From assembly GCA_965371855.1 (NCBI GenBank), contig CBDUZZ010000038.1, positions 1 to 42,909 on the forward strand: a stretch of 42,909 bases of DNA. The letters are read 5' to 3'. This DNA comes from JAADEM01 sp965371855 (GTDB lineage: Bacteria > Bacteroidota > Bacteroidia > Bacteroidales > Marinilabiliaceae). The number at the start of each line of letters is the position of its first letter. The stretch's first letter is position 1. This document shows positions 16,241 through 25,382 of the stretch, in pieces. Both the position numbers and the translations under genes were made by a program. The notes beneath the pieces are model-generated. The model made no database searches and was not told where the DNA came from. It was given only the letters and a program-made list of their open reading frames with translations.

Positions 16241-18370
16241 TCATAGCATAATTTTGGCATCGGCTACAAAACAACCTTCATTTTCATTTAAAACAATAAG
16301 TGGATTAATATCTAATTCTTGTATTTCAGGACATTCAAGAGCCATCTTACTGAGTCGTAAAATACATTCCCTGATGCTATTGATATCGCGAAGTTGTTTG
16401 CCCCTTGCTCCATTTAATATTGGATAAGCCGTTATTTGCTCCATCATGGCAGTAGCTTCTTCGGGTGAAACAGGAGCTACTCTGAAACTTACATCCCTGA
16501 AAATCTCAACATAAAGCCCTCCCAGGCCAAACATGATTACCGGACCAAATGACGGATCTCTTTTAATCCCTATTATAACTTCCTCTCCTGCCGGAATCAT
16601 TTTGGTTACTAAAACTCCTTTGATTACAGCCTTGGGTATATGTTTTTTAACGTTATTTGTTATTGAAGCAAAAGCTTCTTGTGCTTCAGTTTCAGAGGTA
16701 ATATTAAGAACAATGCCACCCACATCAAACTTATGTACTACATCGTCAGAAATTACCTTCATCACCAAAGGATATCCTGTTTTTTTAGCCACTGCCGGAA
16801 TCTCTTCTGGGGTTGTAACTACATATTTGGCATGCATTGGCAAACCATAAGCTCCAAGAACCTGAGAAGCTTCGTCTTCGGGAAGATAATTACGGTTGTC
16901 TTTAATAGCTGCCTCAAGAATTGTATGAGCTTTTTCCTTATTCATGTCAGAAAAATCAATCGGAGAAATAGCCTTACCCATATCATTATGGAATTTAAAC
17001 ACACAACTAAGTGAATCAGCCATTGATTCAGGAAGTTGATAATGTGGTATTTTATTACGTTGCAACACTTCAATCCCAACAGATACATCGGCTTCGCCCA
17101 TAAATGAAGCATAAACCGGCTTATTGTAATGACTCGACACTTTGGCCACTTCACGGGCAATAAGATCAATCTCAGTCATCGATTGTGGTGTCAGGATTAC
17201 AAAAACAGCATCCACATCGTCATCTTTAAAAGTGGCCGACATAGCTACGTTGTACCTGTCTGCTCTGGCATCACCAATAACATCAATAGGATTTTTAATA
17301 TTGGCCGTAGAAGGCAGACTTTTCTTCAAGATTTTTGTAGTTTCATCCGAGAACTTAGCCATCCTAAGACCATTTTTAATAACTGCATCTGTAGTAAGAA
17401 CTCCCGGACCACCGGCATTAGTAATAATAGCTACCTTATTTGTTTTTGGAACCGGCTGATAAGCAAAAGCAATAGCTCTGTTAAACATCTCATCGAGATC
17501 GTTGCAACGGATTATTCCAGCTTGTTTAAATGCTGCATCACACACCTCATCGCTACCTGCCAATGAGCCCGTATGAGATGCTGCAGCTGCAGCACCTGCC
17601 GTTGTTCTGCCTGATTTAATAATCAAAATAGGCTTTCCGCTTTTAGATATTATCTCCCGGGCAGCATCAAGTAGAGCGAGTCCGTTACTAACCTCTTCGA
17701 GATAGAGCAAAATAATTTTTGTTTTATCATCCTTCATGAGGTAATACATAAGATCTATTTCGCTTATATCAGCCTTATTTCCAAAACTTATGAATTTGGA
17801 AAAGCCAATGTGCTTGGCACGAGCATAATCAAGGACAGCGGTACAAAGGGCACCACTTTGAGAAAGAAAACCAATATGACCCTCTTCAGGCATTTGGCGT
17901 GCAAACGATGCATTCAGGAGAGAGCGCGAATCAGTATTAATTACACCGAGGCAGTTTGGACCTATGAATGACATATCGTATTTCTTAGCAATTGCCTTAA
18001 GTTGGTTTTCGCGGTCAATACCAACACCACCTATCTCTTTAAATCCGGCAGAGATGATTATTACTGCTTTAATACCTTTTTTGCCGCATTGTTCGAGAGC
18101 CATATGACATACAGCACTAGGAAAAACCAGGATAGCCAAATCAACCGGATCTTCAATGTCAACAACATATTTGTATGATTTAATACCTGCAATAAATTTC
18201 TCCCGTGGACTTACAGGAAAGACAATCCCATTAAAATTGGCATTTAGTATGCTCATTATTATATCGTAAGGAACTGTTCCCTTTACTTTATTAGCACCTA
18301 CAATGGCTACTGAATCGGGATAAAAAATTTTTTCCAGGTTTTTCTGGTGAAGTTTAGCTCTGTTACTCAT
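16241..18370 (-). CDS. ADP-forming acetate/acyl-CoA ligase, fused alpha-beta subunits
   Basis: A 709-residue protein of the NDP-forming acyl-CoA synthetase family. In order it has a CoA-binding Rossmann domain (SVAIVGANKVKGTVPYDI, about residues 21-38), a succinyl-CoA-ligase-like flavodoxin pair containing SFIGPNCLG and GFLSQSGALCTAVLDYA, the phosphohistidine segment AAAASHTGSLAGSD (about 260-273), and a C-terminal ATP-grasp domain from about residue 490 (GYPLVMKVISDDVVHKFDVGG, DPSFGPVIMFGLGG). It makes ATP (or GTP) from an acyl-CoA, releasing the acid. No acetyltransferase domain is present, so it is not the Pat-type protein acetylase. The start MSNRAKLHQKNLEKIFYP is the only good one. Substrate (acetate, propionate or longer) is not determinable. 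Confidence 0.92.
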   Translation of the reverse strand: MSNRAKLHQKNLEKIFYPDSVAIVGANKVKGTVPYDIIMSILNANFNGIVFPVSPREKFIAGIKSYKYVVDIEDPVDLAILVFPSAVCHMALEQCGKKGIKAVIIISAGFKEIGGVGIDRENQLKAIAKKYDMSFIGPNCLGVINTDSRSLLNASFARQMPEEGHIGFLSQSGALCTAVLDYARAKHIGFSKFISFGNKADISEIDLMYYLMKDDKTKIILLYLEEVSNGLALLDAAREIISKSGKPILIIKSGRTTAGAAAAASHTGSLAGSDEVCDAAFKQAGIIRCNDLDEMFNRAIAFAYQPVPKTNKVAIITNAGGPGVLTTDAVIKNGLRMAKFSDETTKILKKSLPSTANIKNPIDVIGDARADRYNVAMSATFKDDDVDAVFVILTPQSMTEIDLIAREVAKVSSHYNKPVYASFMGEADVSVGIEVLQRNKIPHYQLPESMADSLSCVFKFHNDMGKAISPIDFSDMNKEKAHTILEAAIKDNRNYLPEDEASQVLGAYGLPMHAKYVVTTPEEIPAVAKKTGYPLVMKVISDDVVHKFDVGGIVLNITSETEAQEAFASITNNVKKHIPKAVIKGVLVTKMIPAGEEVIIGIKRDPSFGPVIMFGLGGLYVEIFRDVSFRVAPVSPEEATAMMEQITAYPILNGARGKQLRDINSIRECILRLSKMALECPEIQELDINPLIVLNENEGCFVADAKIML

Positions 18371-18576
18371 AGTAAATAGGGTTAATATTTAACAAAAAAT
18401 GTTTTAGAAAGACTAAATAAATTGAGATGAAAATTATCAAAACAGAAAACAATACTCTGCCAGTGAGTACCTGATTTAATAAAAATTATCAGAGAACCAT
18501 TCTTTAATACAGATCACGAATTGAAAAAAGAGGGGTAATGTCGGCATGCGAAATACGGGAAGAAACAAGGGATTTT

Positions 18577-18846
18577 TCACTCCAAATATGTACTTATAAA
18601 TTTTACTGCATCAGAAACACTTTGAATCTCTAATGCTTTGTCTTCATCCATCTCAATATCGAACTCCTCTTCGAATGCTCCAACCAATTGAAGACTTTGC
18701 ATAGAGTCTGCCCCTAAATCAAATATGAAGTTCGCATCATCGGCAATGTCAGGCGACTTCAGTTTAAGAACTTCAACTACTACATTTTTTACACGTTTCG
18801 TAACATCAGATATGTCCATGTCTTGTGGTTTTTGGTTAATGAACAC
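18577..18846 (-). CDS. Acyl carrier protein
   Basis: An 89-residue acidic four-helix carrier. The phosphopantetheine site is GADSMQSLQLVGAFEEEF (serine at about residue 48), with the usual preceding FIFDLG. The attachment motif is DSM rather than the DSL of most AcpP, which is seen in specialised carriers. The second in-frame methionine (18819, MDISDVTKRV) may be the true start, giving 80 residues. The gene is alone, without fabF or other synthase genes, so it may be a secondary carrier rather than the housekeeping one. Hence I give no symbol. Confidence 0.9.
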   Translation of the reverse strand: MFINQKPQDMDISDVTKRVKNVVVEVLKLKSPDIADDANFIFDLGADSMQSLQLVGAFEEEFDIEMDEDKALEIQSVSDAVKFISTYLE

Positions 18847-18886
18847 AAGTTAGGAATTTTTTTATAAAATGAAAACTGTTCATAAA

Positions 18887-18920
18887 AAAAGCTGTCACTT
18901 TTCACCAAAAGACAGCTTTT
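18887..18920 (-). terminator. Intrinsic terminator of the large PEPCK-like gene
   Basis: A perfect 10-base stem, AAAAGCTGTC (18887-18896) with GACAGCTTTT (18911-18920), around 14 bases. On the minus strand it is followed by a run of seven T, which fits a terminator for the gene ending at 19136. The run of T on the plus side (TTTTCCC) is weaker. Confidence 0.7.
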
Positions 18921-18957
18921 CCCTAATTAGTTTCAGGATGAAAACTCCTTACTTTTT

Positions 18958-19060
18958 CGTCATTGCGAGGACGATAGGACGAAGCAATCTGTTGATATTC
19001 AACAGAGATTGCTTCACTTCCCGCCACGTCGGGACAAGCTATACCTCGTTCGCAATGACG
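18958..19060. repeat. Dispersed palindromic repeat, copy 2
   Basis: Outer arms CGTCATTGCGAGG (18958-18970) and CCTCGTTCGCAATGACG (19044-19060), inner arms GAAGCAATCTGTTGA and TCAACAGAGATTGCTTC. Together they make a hairpin of about 100 bases. The right half (CGGGACAAGCTATACCTCG, GCAATGACG) matches the element at 13065-13148. It is non-coding and typical of a MITE- or REP-like family. Confidence 0.7.
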
Positions 19061-19135
19061 CAAACCTCTAAATTCATTATTCTATTGCAGCCTCTATTTA
19101 TGTGGAAAAAACTAATGACTGTTCTGCAATTCCTA

Positions 19136-22100
19136 TTATTTAAATAATGGATCGGCTCCAATAGTACCAACCAATTCGTCTAAATAACCATCAGATTCTG
19201 CATGATTTAATAATGCATTGGCCTTACTTAGTTGTTCTTCAAGATTCATCTCTTTTACCAAACTTGAATTATCCCTATTATCCATAAAATTTTTAAGATA
19301 TTCAACCTGATGAGAATGGAAATGAATATCTTTTTGCTGTTTTAATTTTAATCTTTCTTTATACCAATCACTGTTGATCACATAATCCCGTTCAAAGTAT
19401 TTTCTTAGTTTCGGATCGCTAATGTCTTTTCCTTCATAATTACCGTAAGCCATTATATTCAGTAATATCTTCAATGGTGGAATGGCAGATTCGACACTAT
19501 TATCCTTAAAATAGTTTAGTGCTACTTTCTTATGTGCTTCGACAACATTATTTATTCCATCCACATAATCATCCATTCCGTGAAGTTCAGGCTTAAGCAT
19601 ACGCTCATTAAATACTGCCAGAGGTTCATCAAACAGCCTGTTCATACATCTGAAAGCAAATTTTTCATTAATACGGTATCCTAATCTACTGGCAAACACC
19701 ATCTCTCCTTTATATTCAAAATCCTCCATCTTTTCAAGACACTCATGCTTAATAAGCTCTCTGGCATCACGATCTTCAGGTTCAAGTCGTGCCCAAATTT
19801 CAGGAACCAGAATACTTATATCATGATCAAAGCGATTTTCTGAACCAACGTAACCGGCAGCTGAGCTGAAGCCCTGATATTCGGTCAAGATATAAGACAA
19901 CAGTGCATTATTCAAATCGGTTGTAGGAACCAGCATGTTAAACGGCCCTTTGGTTAAAGCACCTTCAGACCCTGCTCCTGTTGTTGAAGGCGACTTACCG
20001 GTAAGACTACATATGAAATCCATGAATAGTTCAGGTAACTCCTGATAATGAATTGGATTATATACACTTAACGCTCGAATACCGTTCTTGCGGTCAGCAG
20101 GATTATTCCTCCGACCCGGCAATACTGCATTTACCGGATAGTTAACAGAAGCATTACTCTTTATTTTCCTAAACAGCCTCACTCCTACTTCAGCAAGGTA
20201 AGTATCAAGAGTTTCCCGGGTATTGACATTACGTTGAAGGTATCTCGGATTCTTTGTTGGTTCTCCGTCAACAATACGTGTATGAGACGGAACAACAAAA
20301 TATCCATCCTTATCGCTCTCTACAACATTTGTTATTAGATCTTTAACAGGTTGAGTATATTTATCAAAATTAATAGCATCTTCATACAATTCAACAGCAT
20401 CTGCTTTAGTTAAAGGTTCATAATTGGTTAAGAAAGTATTGTCCTTAACAATATCTTGTTCGGCCTCCTTATCATAGCCTCTAACAACAGCTTCATCAGG
20501 TCGCTGAAAAAGATACTGCTCACAATTTGAAACCAGTTTAACACTCTTGTTTGAATATTCAGAATTCAAATTTTTAAGACGATTAGATGGCAATGTAATA
20601 GAGGCCGTAATATCATCCTCCATTTGAATTTTTAAACTTGGAATAAAGTCGGATCTTAGCTTATGGAGAAACCAGCTCCCCTCCTGATTAAACCCGATGC
20701 GCAGATAGCTGGCCATTATTTTTTTATTATTATACATCAGCGCTGTACCTTTACGTCCACCAATAATCTCTACGGATAGAGCATCTTTCCAATCACCCGT
20801 TTCCTCATCACTCCTGTAAAGCCGTTTTATGTACAAAACTAAAGTTCGAATATGCACAGGCATACTATCTAAAAACTTATTATACTCGTCATTATATTGG
20901 TCGGATGTAGTAAGTAACTTTACGGCCGACCCCAGAGTTCTTTTAGAACTCAGAAATGGTCTTGAAGGACTGGCATCCGGTCGGATATTCTTCCAACGAT
21001 GTGAAAAATCATAATTTATCAATACATCTGCCAATTTAGCGTCCTCTTCAAAGTCCTGAATATATGTTGGGCCATATTTAATTGCATTCTGAAGAGATTT
21101 TGAAATCTCTGATTTTCCACCTCCCGAAACAGTACATGGCTTATGTAAAAAAACACCTTCGGGTGAAGTATCAATAATACGCCATAACGACTGTGTAGGA
21201 TGCTTTACCAGCTGAAATTTATGCCCTGTAGGGTGAACATATACTTTACCTGGCGATAATTTTAAAGAAAATTCTTTGCCATTATATATCCAGCTTACTC
21301 TGCTTTTATTAATGTTTATATCAGCATGTTCAGGAATATATATGATGTCCGGATAATTCTTATCAACAGCATAACTTTCGGGGTATACAATCACGCTCTT
21401 ACCCAGTAAACTTACAGTATCTTTAAAAGTATATTTTTTATTAAACTTTGCTGTAAATGATTTTCCAAATAGTTTATCAGTCATATTACCCCTTGGAAAA
21501 GCAATAGCACCACCTGCATGTTCCTCTTCCACTAAACCAAAAAGATTTGCTGAATAACTGATCTGTGTTTTTATCTCTTTCTTTGTATATCCGTAATAAT
21601 TATCGGCAATTAAGGTAACTACCACCCCTCTATCATCGCGGCATGTTAATTTAAAAGCACCTCCGTCATTATATAATTCATTTTCATCCTTCCAGCACAT
21701 ACCATCAAGCTTTTGTCTTTCTGATGCATCATCGTAATGAGGTAACCCAACATCCTTTTTATGCAGTTTGGTTAAATGAGGAGCCAGTATAACACATCCT
21801 GTATGGCCGGTCCAATGTTCAATATCTAATGCAGCATCATTTACTGCCAAACCAGGATCACCTGCATTTCCAAAAATTGACTCTGCAAAGTCCAGATTAC
21901 TCACCAAACTTCCCGGAGCATAAAAACGTATTTCCATACTTTTTTCACTCACCACACCTTTAACTTCAGGCGAAACAACAGGGCGAAGCAGAAGAGAAAC
22001 CATTACTTTGGCTTTCTCTTTCTGATTTGATGTAAAAGGCAGTATTATCATATCTTCCGGTGGATTTAGTGCTGCCGAAAGCATATGTGCAAAAGTCATC

Positions 22101-22612
22101 TTCGGAACTTCTTTTTTGTCTAAAGGAACAGGCAAGCCTCCCCTGACAATATGAAATGTTCCTTTGGTAGTTCGTTTATCGTTTGCAGGATTGTTAAGTA
22201 TTCCCTGCTTTATTCTGTATGAATTTATCAAATCGCTTTTGAATGTATCTCCATTAGGCGGAAGACTTATCTCACGTGCTAATCCCTTTTGATTTAATAC
22301 AAATGTATTATTGGGCAACCTATATAATTTACTGTCAAATTCAATATCTTTCAGGTAATCATCCAAAAAATTCTGGAGGCGTACATCTGCCGGAGGCAAA
22401 TGATTAGATAATAATCGTGATTTCTCCCGGAAACTTTTTATAAGATCCTCAGTTAATGCCAGAAATTTAGTATTCGAGAATTTAATTTTTGCATCATTAT
22501 CATCACAAAACAGAGGTTGTCCCAATGCAGCCAACTGTAAATTAATATACTGGATCATGTCTTTACGATCCTTCTTTGTAGGCTTTATGCCCTTATAAAT
22601 ATCATGTTTCAT
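19136..22612 (-). CDS. Probable PPi-dependent phosphoenolpyruvate carboxykinase
   Basis: A 1158-residue soluble protein with no signal peptide or membrane segment. Its length and overall character match the pyrophosphate-dependent PEP carboxykinases described from Entamoeba and Propionibacterium (about 1100-1150 residues), which interconvert oxaloacetate plus PPi with PEP, phosphate and CO2. The strongest motif is a phosphate-binding loop, HKPCTVSGGGKSEISKS (about residues 492-508), comparable to the kinase-1 loop of nucleotide-dependent PEPCK. Other distinctive stretches are GSEGALTKGPFNMLVP, GYVGSENRFDHDISILVPE and ASRLGYRINEKFAFRCMNRL. It is transcribed alone with its own terminator, and divergently from the CRISPR island. 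The assignment rests on remembered family resemblance, not on an alignment; otherwise it would be called hypothetical. Confidence 0.65.
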   Translation of the reverse strand: MKHDIYKGIKPTKKDRKDMIQYINLQLAALGQPLFCDDNDAKIKFSNTKFLALTEDLIKSFREKSRLLSNHLPPADVRLQNFLDDYLKDIEFDSKLYRLPNNTFVLNQKGLAREISLPPNGDTFKSDLINSYRIKQGILNNPANDKRTTKGTFHIVRGGLPVPLDKKEVPKMTFAHMLSAALNPPEDMIILPFTSNQKEKAKVMVSLLLRPVVSPEVKGVVSEKSMEIRFYAPGSLVSNLDFAESIFGNAGDPGLAVNDAALDIEHWTGHTGCVILAPHLTKLHKKDVGLPHYDDASERQKLDGMCWKDENELYNDGGAFKLTCRDDRGVVVTLIADNYYGYTKKEIKTQISYSANLFGLVEEEHAGGAIAFPRGNMTDKLFGKSFTAKFNKKYTFKDTVSLLGKSVIVYPESYAVDKNYPDIIYIPEHADININKSRVSWIYNGKEFSLKLSPGKVYVHPTGHKFQLVKHPTQSLWRIIDTSPEGVFLHKPCTVSGGGKSEISKSLQNAIKYGPTYIQDFEEDAKLADVLINYDFSHRWKNIRPDASPSRPFLSSKRTLGSAVKLLTTSDQYNDEYNKFLDSMPVHIRTLVLYIKRLYRSDEETGDWKDALSVEIIGGRKGTALMYNNKKIMASYLRIGFNQEGSWFLHKLRSDFIPSLKIQMEDDITASITLPSNRLKNLNSEYSNKSVKLVSNCEQYLFQRPDEAVVRGYDKEAEQDIVKDNTFLTNYEPLTKADAVELYEDAINFDKYTQPVKDLITNVVESDKDGYFVVPSHTRIVDGEPTKNPRYLQRNVNTRETLDTYLAEVGVRLFRKIKSNASVNYPVNAVLPGRRNNPADRKNGIRALSVYNPIHYQELPELFMDFICSLTGKSPSTTGAGSEGALTKGPFNMLVPTTDLNNALLSYILTEYQGFSSAAGYVGSENRFDHDISILVPEIWARLEPEDRDARELIKHECLEKMEDFEYKGEMVFASRLGYRINEKFAFRCMNRLFDEPLAVFNERMLKPELHGMDDYVDGINNVVEAHKKVALNYFKDNSVESAIPPLKILLNIMAYGNYEGKDISDPKLRKYFERDYVINSDWYKERLKLKQQKDIHFHSHQVEYLKNFMDNRDNSSLVKEMNLEEQLSKANALLNHAESDGYLDELVGTIGADPLFK

Positions 22613-22927
22613 ATAGCTATATTTTTACTTTCTAAAATTTACAAATTGAACACAAAATTAATAAAATTAAGGGTAAATAAGTAACTAATTAATAGCAAAT
22701 ACAGAAATTTAACTTTAATATATAACTTATGACATGATTATGAAATCAGTGTACTTCTTTAAAACAAGTAAACGAACAATAAAACCATAGATGATGTAAA
22801 AAAATAAGATTATTATAAAACGATTGAATATAATTTATAAGGTTAAAAAGTAATGATTTCACTATATTTATAGCAAAGAAAAAATGATATATTATAATTA
22901 CTTGATTAATAAATAAACTACTACATT
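22613..22927. other. Divergent A+T-rich intergenic region
   Basis: 315 bases separate the start of the PEPCK-like gene (minus strand) from the coiled-coil gene (plus strand). It must contain both promoters. It is very A+T-rich and I see no gene, no clear dyad and no unambiguous -33/-7 pair in it. Confidence 0.5.
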
Positions 22928-23941
22928 ATGGAACAAGAAATTTCAGTAAAAAGTACAAAAGCACAGATTATAGACGCGTATGAAAAGCTGCTAGAGAGAG
23001 TAAAGAAAATGAAATCCGAAGTACCTAAGCAGGTACAAGAGGAAAAACAGCGCAGTGAAAAAGTAGCACAGGTTGCCAAAGTAACAGAAAAGGGTATTGT
23101 TTCAGAAATAGCCGGATTGAAAAGTAAGGTGGACAGTTCACTTGATGAAATGGAAAAGAATTTGATGGATGAATTCAATAAACTTGAAGAAATAAGAGAA
23201 GCTATTACTATTGAGAAGAAAAATCTTGAAGACTTGTATTCTCTTTCATCCACAACCGATTCGTTAGCAGCTATGATTCTTGCCCAAAAAGAACAAAAAG
23301 AATCTTTTGAGACTGAAATGAAAGTGGTTAAAGAAACTTTTGAACAAGAGATGGCCGGATTACGTGAACAGTGGAAGTTAGAAAAGGAAAAACAAATTGT
23401 TGAACAAAAAGAGTACATAGAGGTGCATAACAAAAACCGTAAACGCGAGGAAGAAGAGTATCAGTATAAATTAAAAATTGAGCATCAAAAAGATACAGAT
23501 TCGTTTGAAACACACAAAGCTAAATTAGAAAAGGAACTCTCTGAAAAGAAATTAGCATTTGAACAGGAAATGGCCATACGTGAAGCAGATATTAAAAATG
23601 CCGAACAGGAGCTTAACGAATTACGAAAAAACAACGAGGAGGCCCCCAAAAAACTTGAAAAAGCATTAGCCGATAAAGAAAAAGAGATTACCGCACGGCT
23701 AACTTCCCAATTTGAATTTGAAAGCAAATTACTTGCAAAACAAAACGAAGGTGAAATAAAACTGAAAGACCAGACTATTACATCTCTTAAAGAGAAAATT
23801 ACTGAAATGCAAAAACTGGTAAAAGAACTTACTGATAAGGCAAATAATGCAGAAAGCAATGTCAAAGATATTGCAGTTAAAGCAATCGAAAGTTCATCCA
23901 AAATTCAGGTATTTCCAACAAAAGAGAAGGAAGAGAATTAG
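22928..23941 (+). CDS. Long coiled-coil protein, function unknown
   Basis: A 337-residue, highly charged protein, rich in Glu, Lys and Gln and almost free of Pro, Gly and aromatic residues. Heptad-like repeats run from about residue 10 to 320 (for example EKKLAFEQEMAIREADIKNAEQ), so it should form a nearly continuous coiled coil. The start MEQEISVKSTKAQIIDAYEKLL looks like a short docking helix. It has no signal peptide or membrane segment. It is the first plus-strand gene of the CRISPR island, 72 bases before the 179-residue gene, and could be co-transcribed with what follows. I do not recognise the family; a scaffolding role is a guess from shape only. Confidence 0.8.
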   Translation: MEQEISVKSTKAQIIDAYEKLLERVKKMKSEVPKQVQEEKQRSEKVAQVAKVTEKGIVSEIAGLKSKVDSSLDEMEKNLMDEFNKLEEIREAITIEKKNLEDLYSLSSTTDSLAAMILAQKEQKESFETEMKVVKETFEQEMAGLREQWKLEKEKQIVEQKEYIEVHNKNRKREEEEYQYKLKIEHQKDTDSFETHKAKLEKELSEKKLAFEQEMAIREADIKNAEQELNELRKNNEEAPKKLEKALADKEKEITARLTSQFEFESKLLAKQNEGEIKLKDQTITSLKEKITEMQKLVKELTDKANNAESNVKDIAVKAIESSSKIQVFPTKEKEEN

Positions 23942-24013
23942 AAGATATGAATTCATAATAGACAATTTTGTTAAATAGAAGAAATATATTTTTAAACACA
24001 CAATTAAATAATA

Positions 24014-24553
24014 ATGCAAAACAGCAAATTCTCACCTAAGAAATACTTGAAAGAAAAAGGCAGAAAATTGCCTATAGAAAAATGTTTGATTGCCGACCTT
24101 TATGATGAAAAAGGTTTAACCATGTGTTTAATTATAAAAAAGCAACCTGGGGACAAATATTCCTTTGCAAATATATTAGTTGACCGACTTTGTCTTGGAG
24201 TTAAAAATTCAATGGTTAATTGTAATTTAACTCAGGGAAAACTGGATGAACTAATTACCAAAATGGAAGAGCATGCCCCAATTAATGAAGTAACACCAGC
24301 ATATTTTCACAATCTTATATATGGTGCAATTGATTATGCTGGGGAACTGGGAATTCATCCACCAAAAGATTTTTTTATAGCTGAATACATTCTCGACACT
24401 GATTTAATAGATGACGGGATTGATGATATTGAATTTGGGTATGAAGGAAAACCTTTATATATAGAAGGTCCATACGACAATAAGAAACAGATAACTAATG
24501 CGTTAAACAGTAGTGTTGGATCAGGTGGATATAATTACATTATGTTAGGTTAA
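24014..24553 (+). CDS. Hypothetical protein, 179 residues
   Basis: A soluble protein of unknown function. The N-terminus (MQNSKFSPKKYLKEKGRKLPIEKC) is basic, the middle is mixed alpha/beta (CLIIKKQPGDKYSFANILVDRLCLGVKNS), and the C-terminal half contains the striking stretch YGAIDYAGELGIHPPKDF, then an acidic run (DTDLIDDGIDDIEFGYEGKPLYIEGPYD). I recall similar proteins in many Bacteroidota genomes, usually annotated as hypothetical, but cannot name the family. No catalytic motif stands out. It lies 20 bases before the first cas6 gene, hence probably in the same transcript. Association with CRISPR could be accidental. Confidence 0.75.
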   Translation: MQNSKFSPKKYLKEKGRKLPIEKCLIADLYDEKGLTMCLIIKKQPGDKYSFANILVDRLCLGVKNSMVNCNLTQGKLDELITKMEEHAPINEVTPAYFHNLIYGAIDYAGELGIHPPKDFFIAEYILDTDLIDDGIDDIEFGYEGKPLYIEGPYDNKKQITNALNSSVGSGGYNYIMLG

Positions 24554-24573
24554 ACTTAAATTAGGTATTGATA

Positions 24574-25368
24574 ATGAGATTTAAAATAATATTCAATCGT
24601 ACCACAAAGCAACGAATGTTGCCCATGGATTACCAGTACTACATTAGCGCATGGATTTACAAAGTACTAAAACAAGCCGATGCCGGATTTGCCGAATTTT
24701 TACACCAAAAAGGTTATGGGAAAGACGACACAAAGCTGTATAAACTATTCTGTTTTTCGAGGTTGAATTTTGGAAAACCCAAAATGTGGAAAGACAGAAA
24801 GCTTTTCGAAATAGCAATGCACGAAATAGCCCTTAATATTTCGTTTGACGTAAACGAAGCAGCCACAAAATTTATTAAAGGAATTTTTATGTCGCAGGAG
24901 TTTTTTCTTGGCGACAGGTTTAATGGTATCGATTTTAAAGTTTCCAAAGTAGAAGCTTTGCCGGCTCCCGACTTTATAAAAACCATGCACTATTCGCTGC
25001 AAACCCCATGGGTTGTAAGTTTTAAGGCAGAAAATGATAAACATGCACAATATTTATCGCCCGACAATGAGCATTTTGAGGCAATGGCCATAAAACACAT
25101 TGCAGAAAAATATAACAATACCCGGAACGGAGAACAGCAAATTACCACAGACCAAATTACAATAAAACGGTTAACTGCTTATAAAAAGAGCGGGTTTGTA
25201 ATGAAACCCGGAACGCCGCAAGAAACAAGAATTGTGGGTAATATTTTTGGTTTCGAGCTAACAGCGCCAATCGAGATTCATAAAATGATTTGGGGTGCCG
25301 GTGTGTCGGAGAAAAGTTCGAGTGGGTTTGGATGGGTAAAGGTTGAGGAAACATCAATTATTGACTAA
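24574..25368 (+). CDS. cas6: CRISPR endoribonuclease Cas6, first copy
   Basis: A 264-residue Cas6 with a two-RRM architecture. I take the ATG at 24574 (MRFKIIFNRTTKQ); a TTG two codons earlier is possible. The catalytic histidine candidate is His44 in AEFLHQKGY, followed by the first-domain strand LYKLFCFSRLNF. The C-terminal glycine-rich RNA-binding loop is GVSEKSSSGFGWVKVEE. It would cut pre-crRNA within the repeat. It is clearly different in sequence and length from the second Cas6 at 27451-28107, and sits apart from the effector genes, among unrecognised genes. By eye it and the next gene use more G+C-rich codons than the cas genes further on, which hints at separate origin. Confidence 0.85.
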   Translation: MRFKIIFNRTTKQRMLPMDYQYYISAWIYKVLKQADAGFAEFLHQKGYGKDDTKLYKLFCFSRLNFGKPKMWKDRKLFEIAMHEIALNISFDVNEAATKFIKGIFMSQEFFLGDRFNGIDFKVSKVEALPAPDFIKTMHYSLQTPWVVSFKAENDKHAQYLSPDNEHFEAMAIKHIAEKYNNTRNGEQQITTDQITIKRLTAYKKSGFVMKPGTPQETRIVGNIFGFELTAPIEIHKMIWGAGVSEKSSSGFGWVKVEETSIID

Positions 25369-25382
25369 CAAAATAATACAAA

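Noticed and set aside
16533..17566. Plus-strand open frames of 105-145 codons opposite the acyl-CoA synthetase
   Set aside because: They are complementary-strand shadows of a well-supported gene and show no protein-family features.
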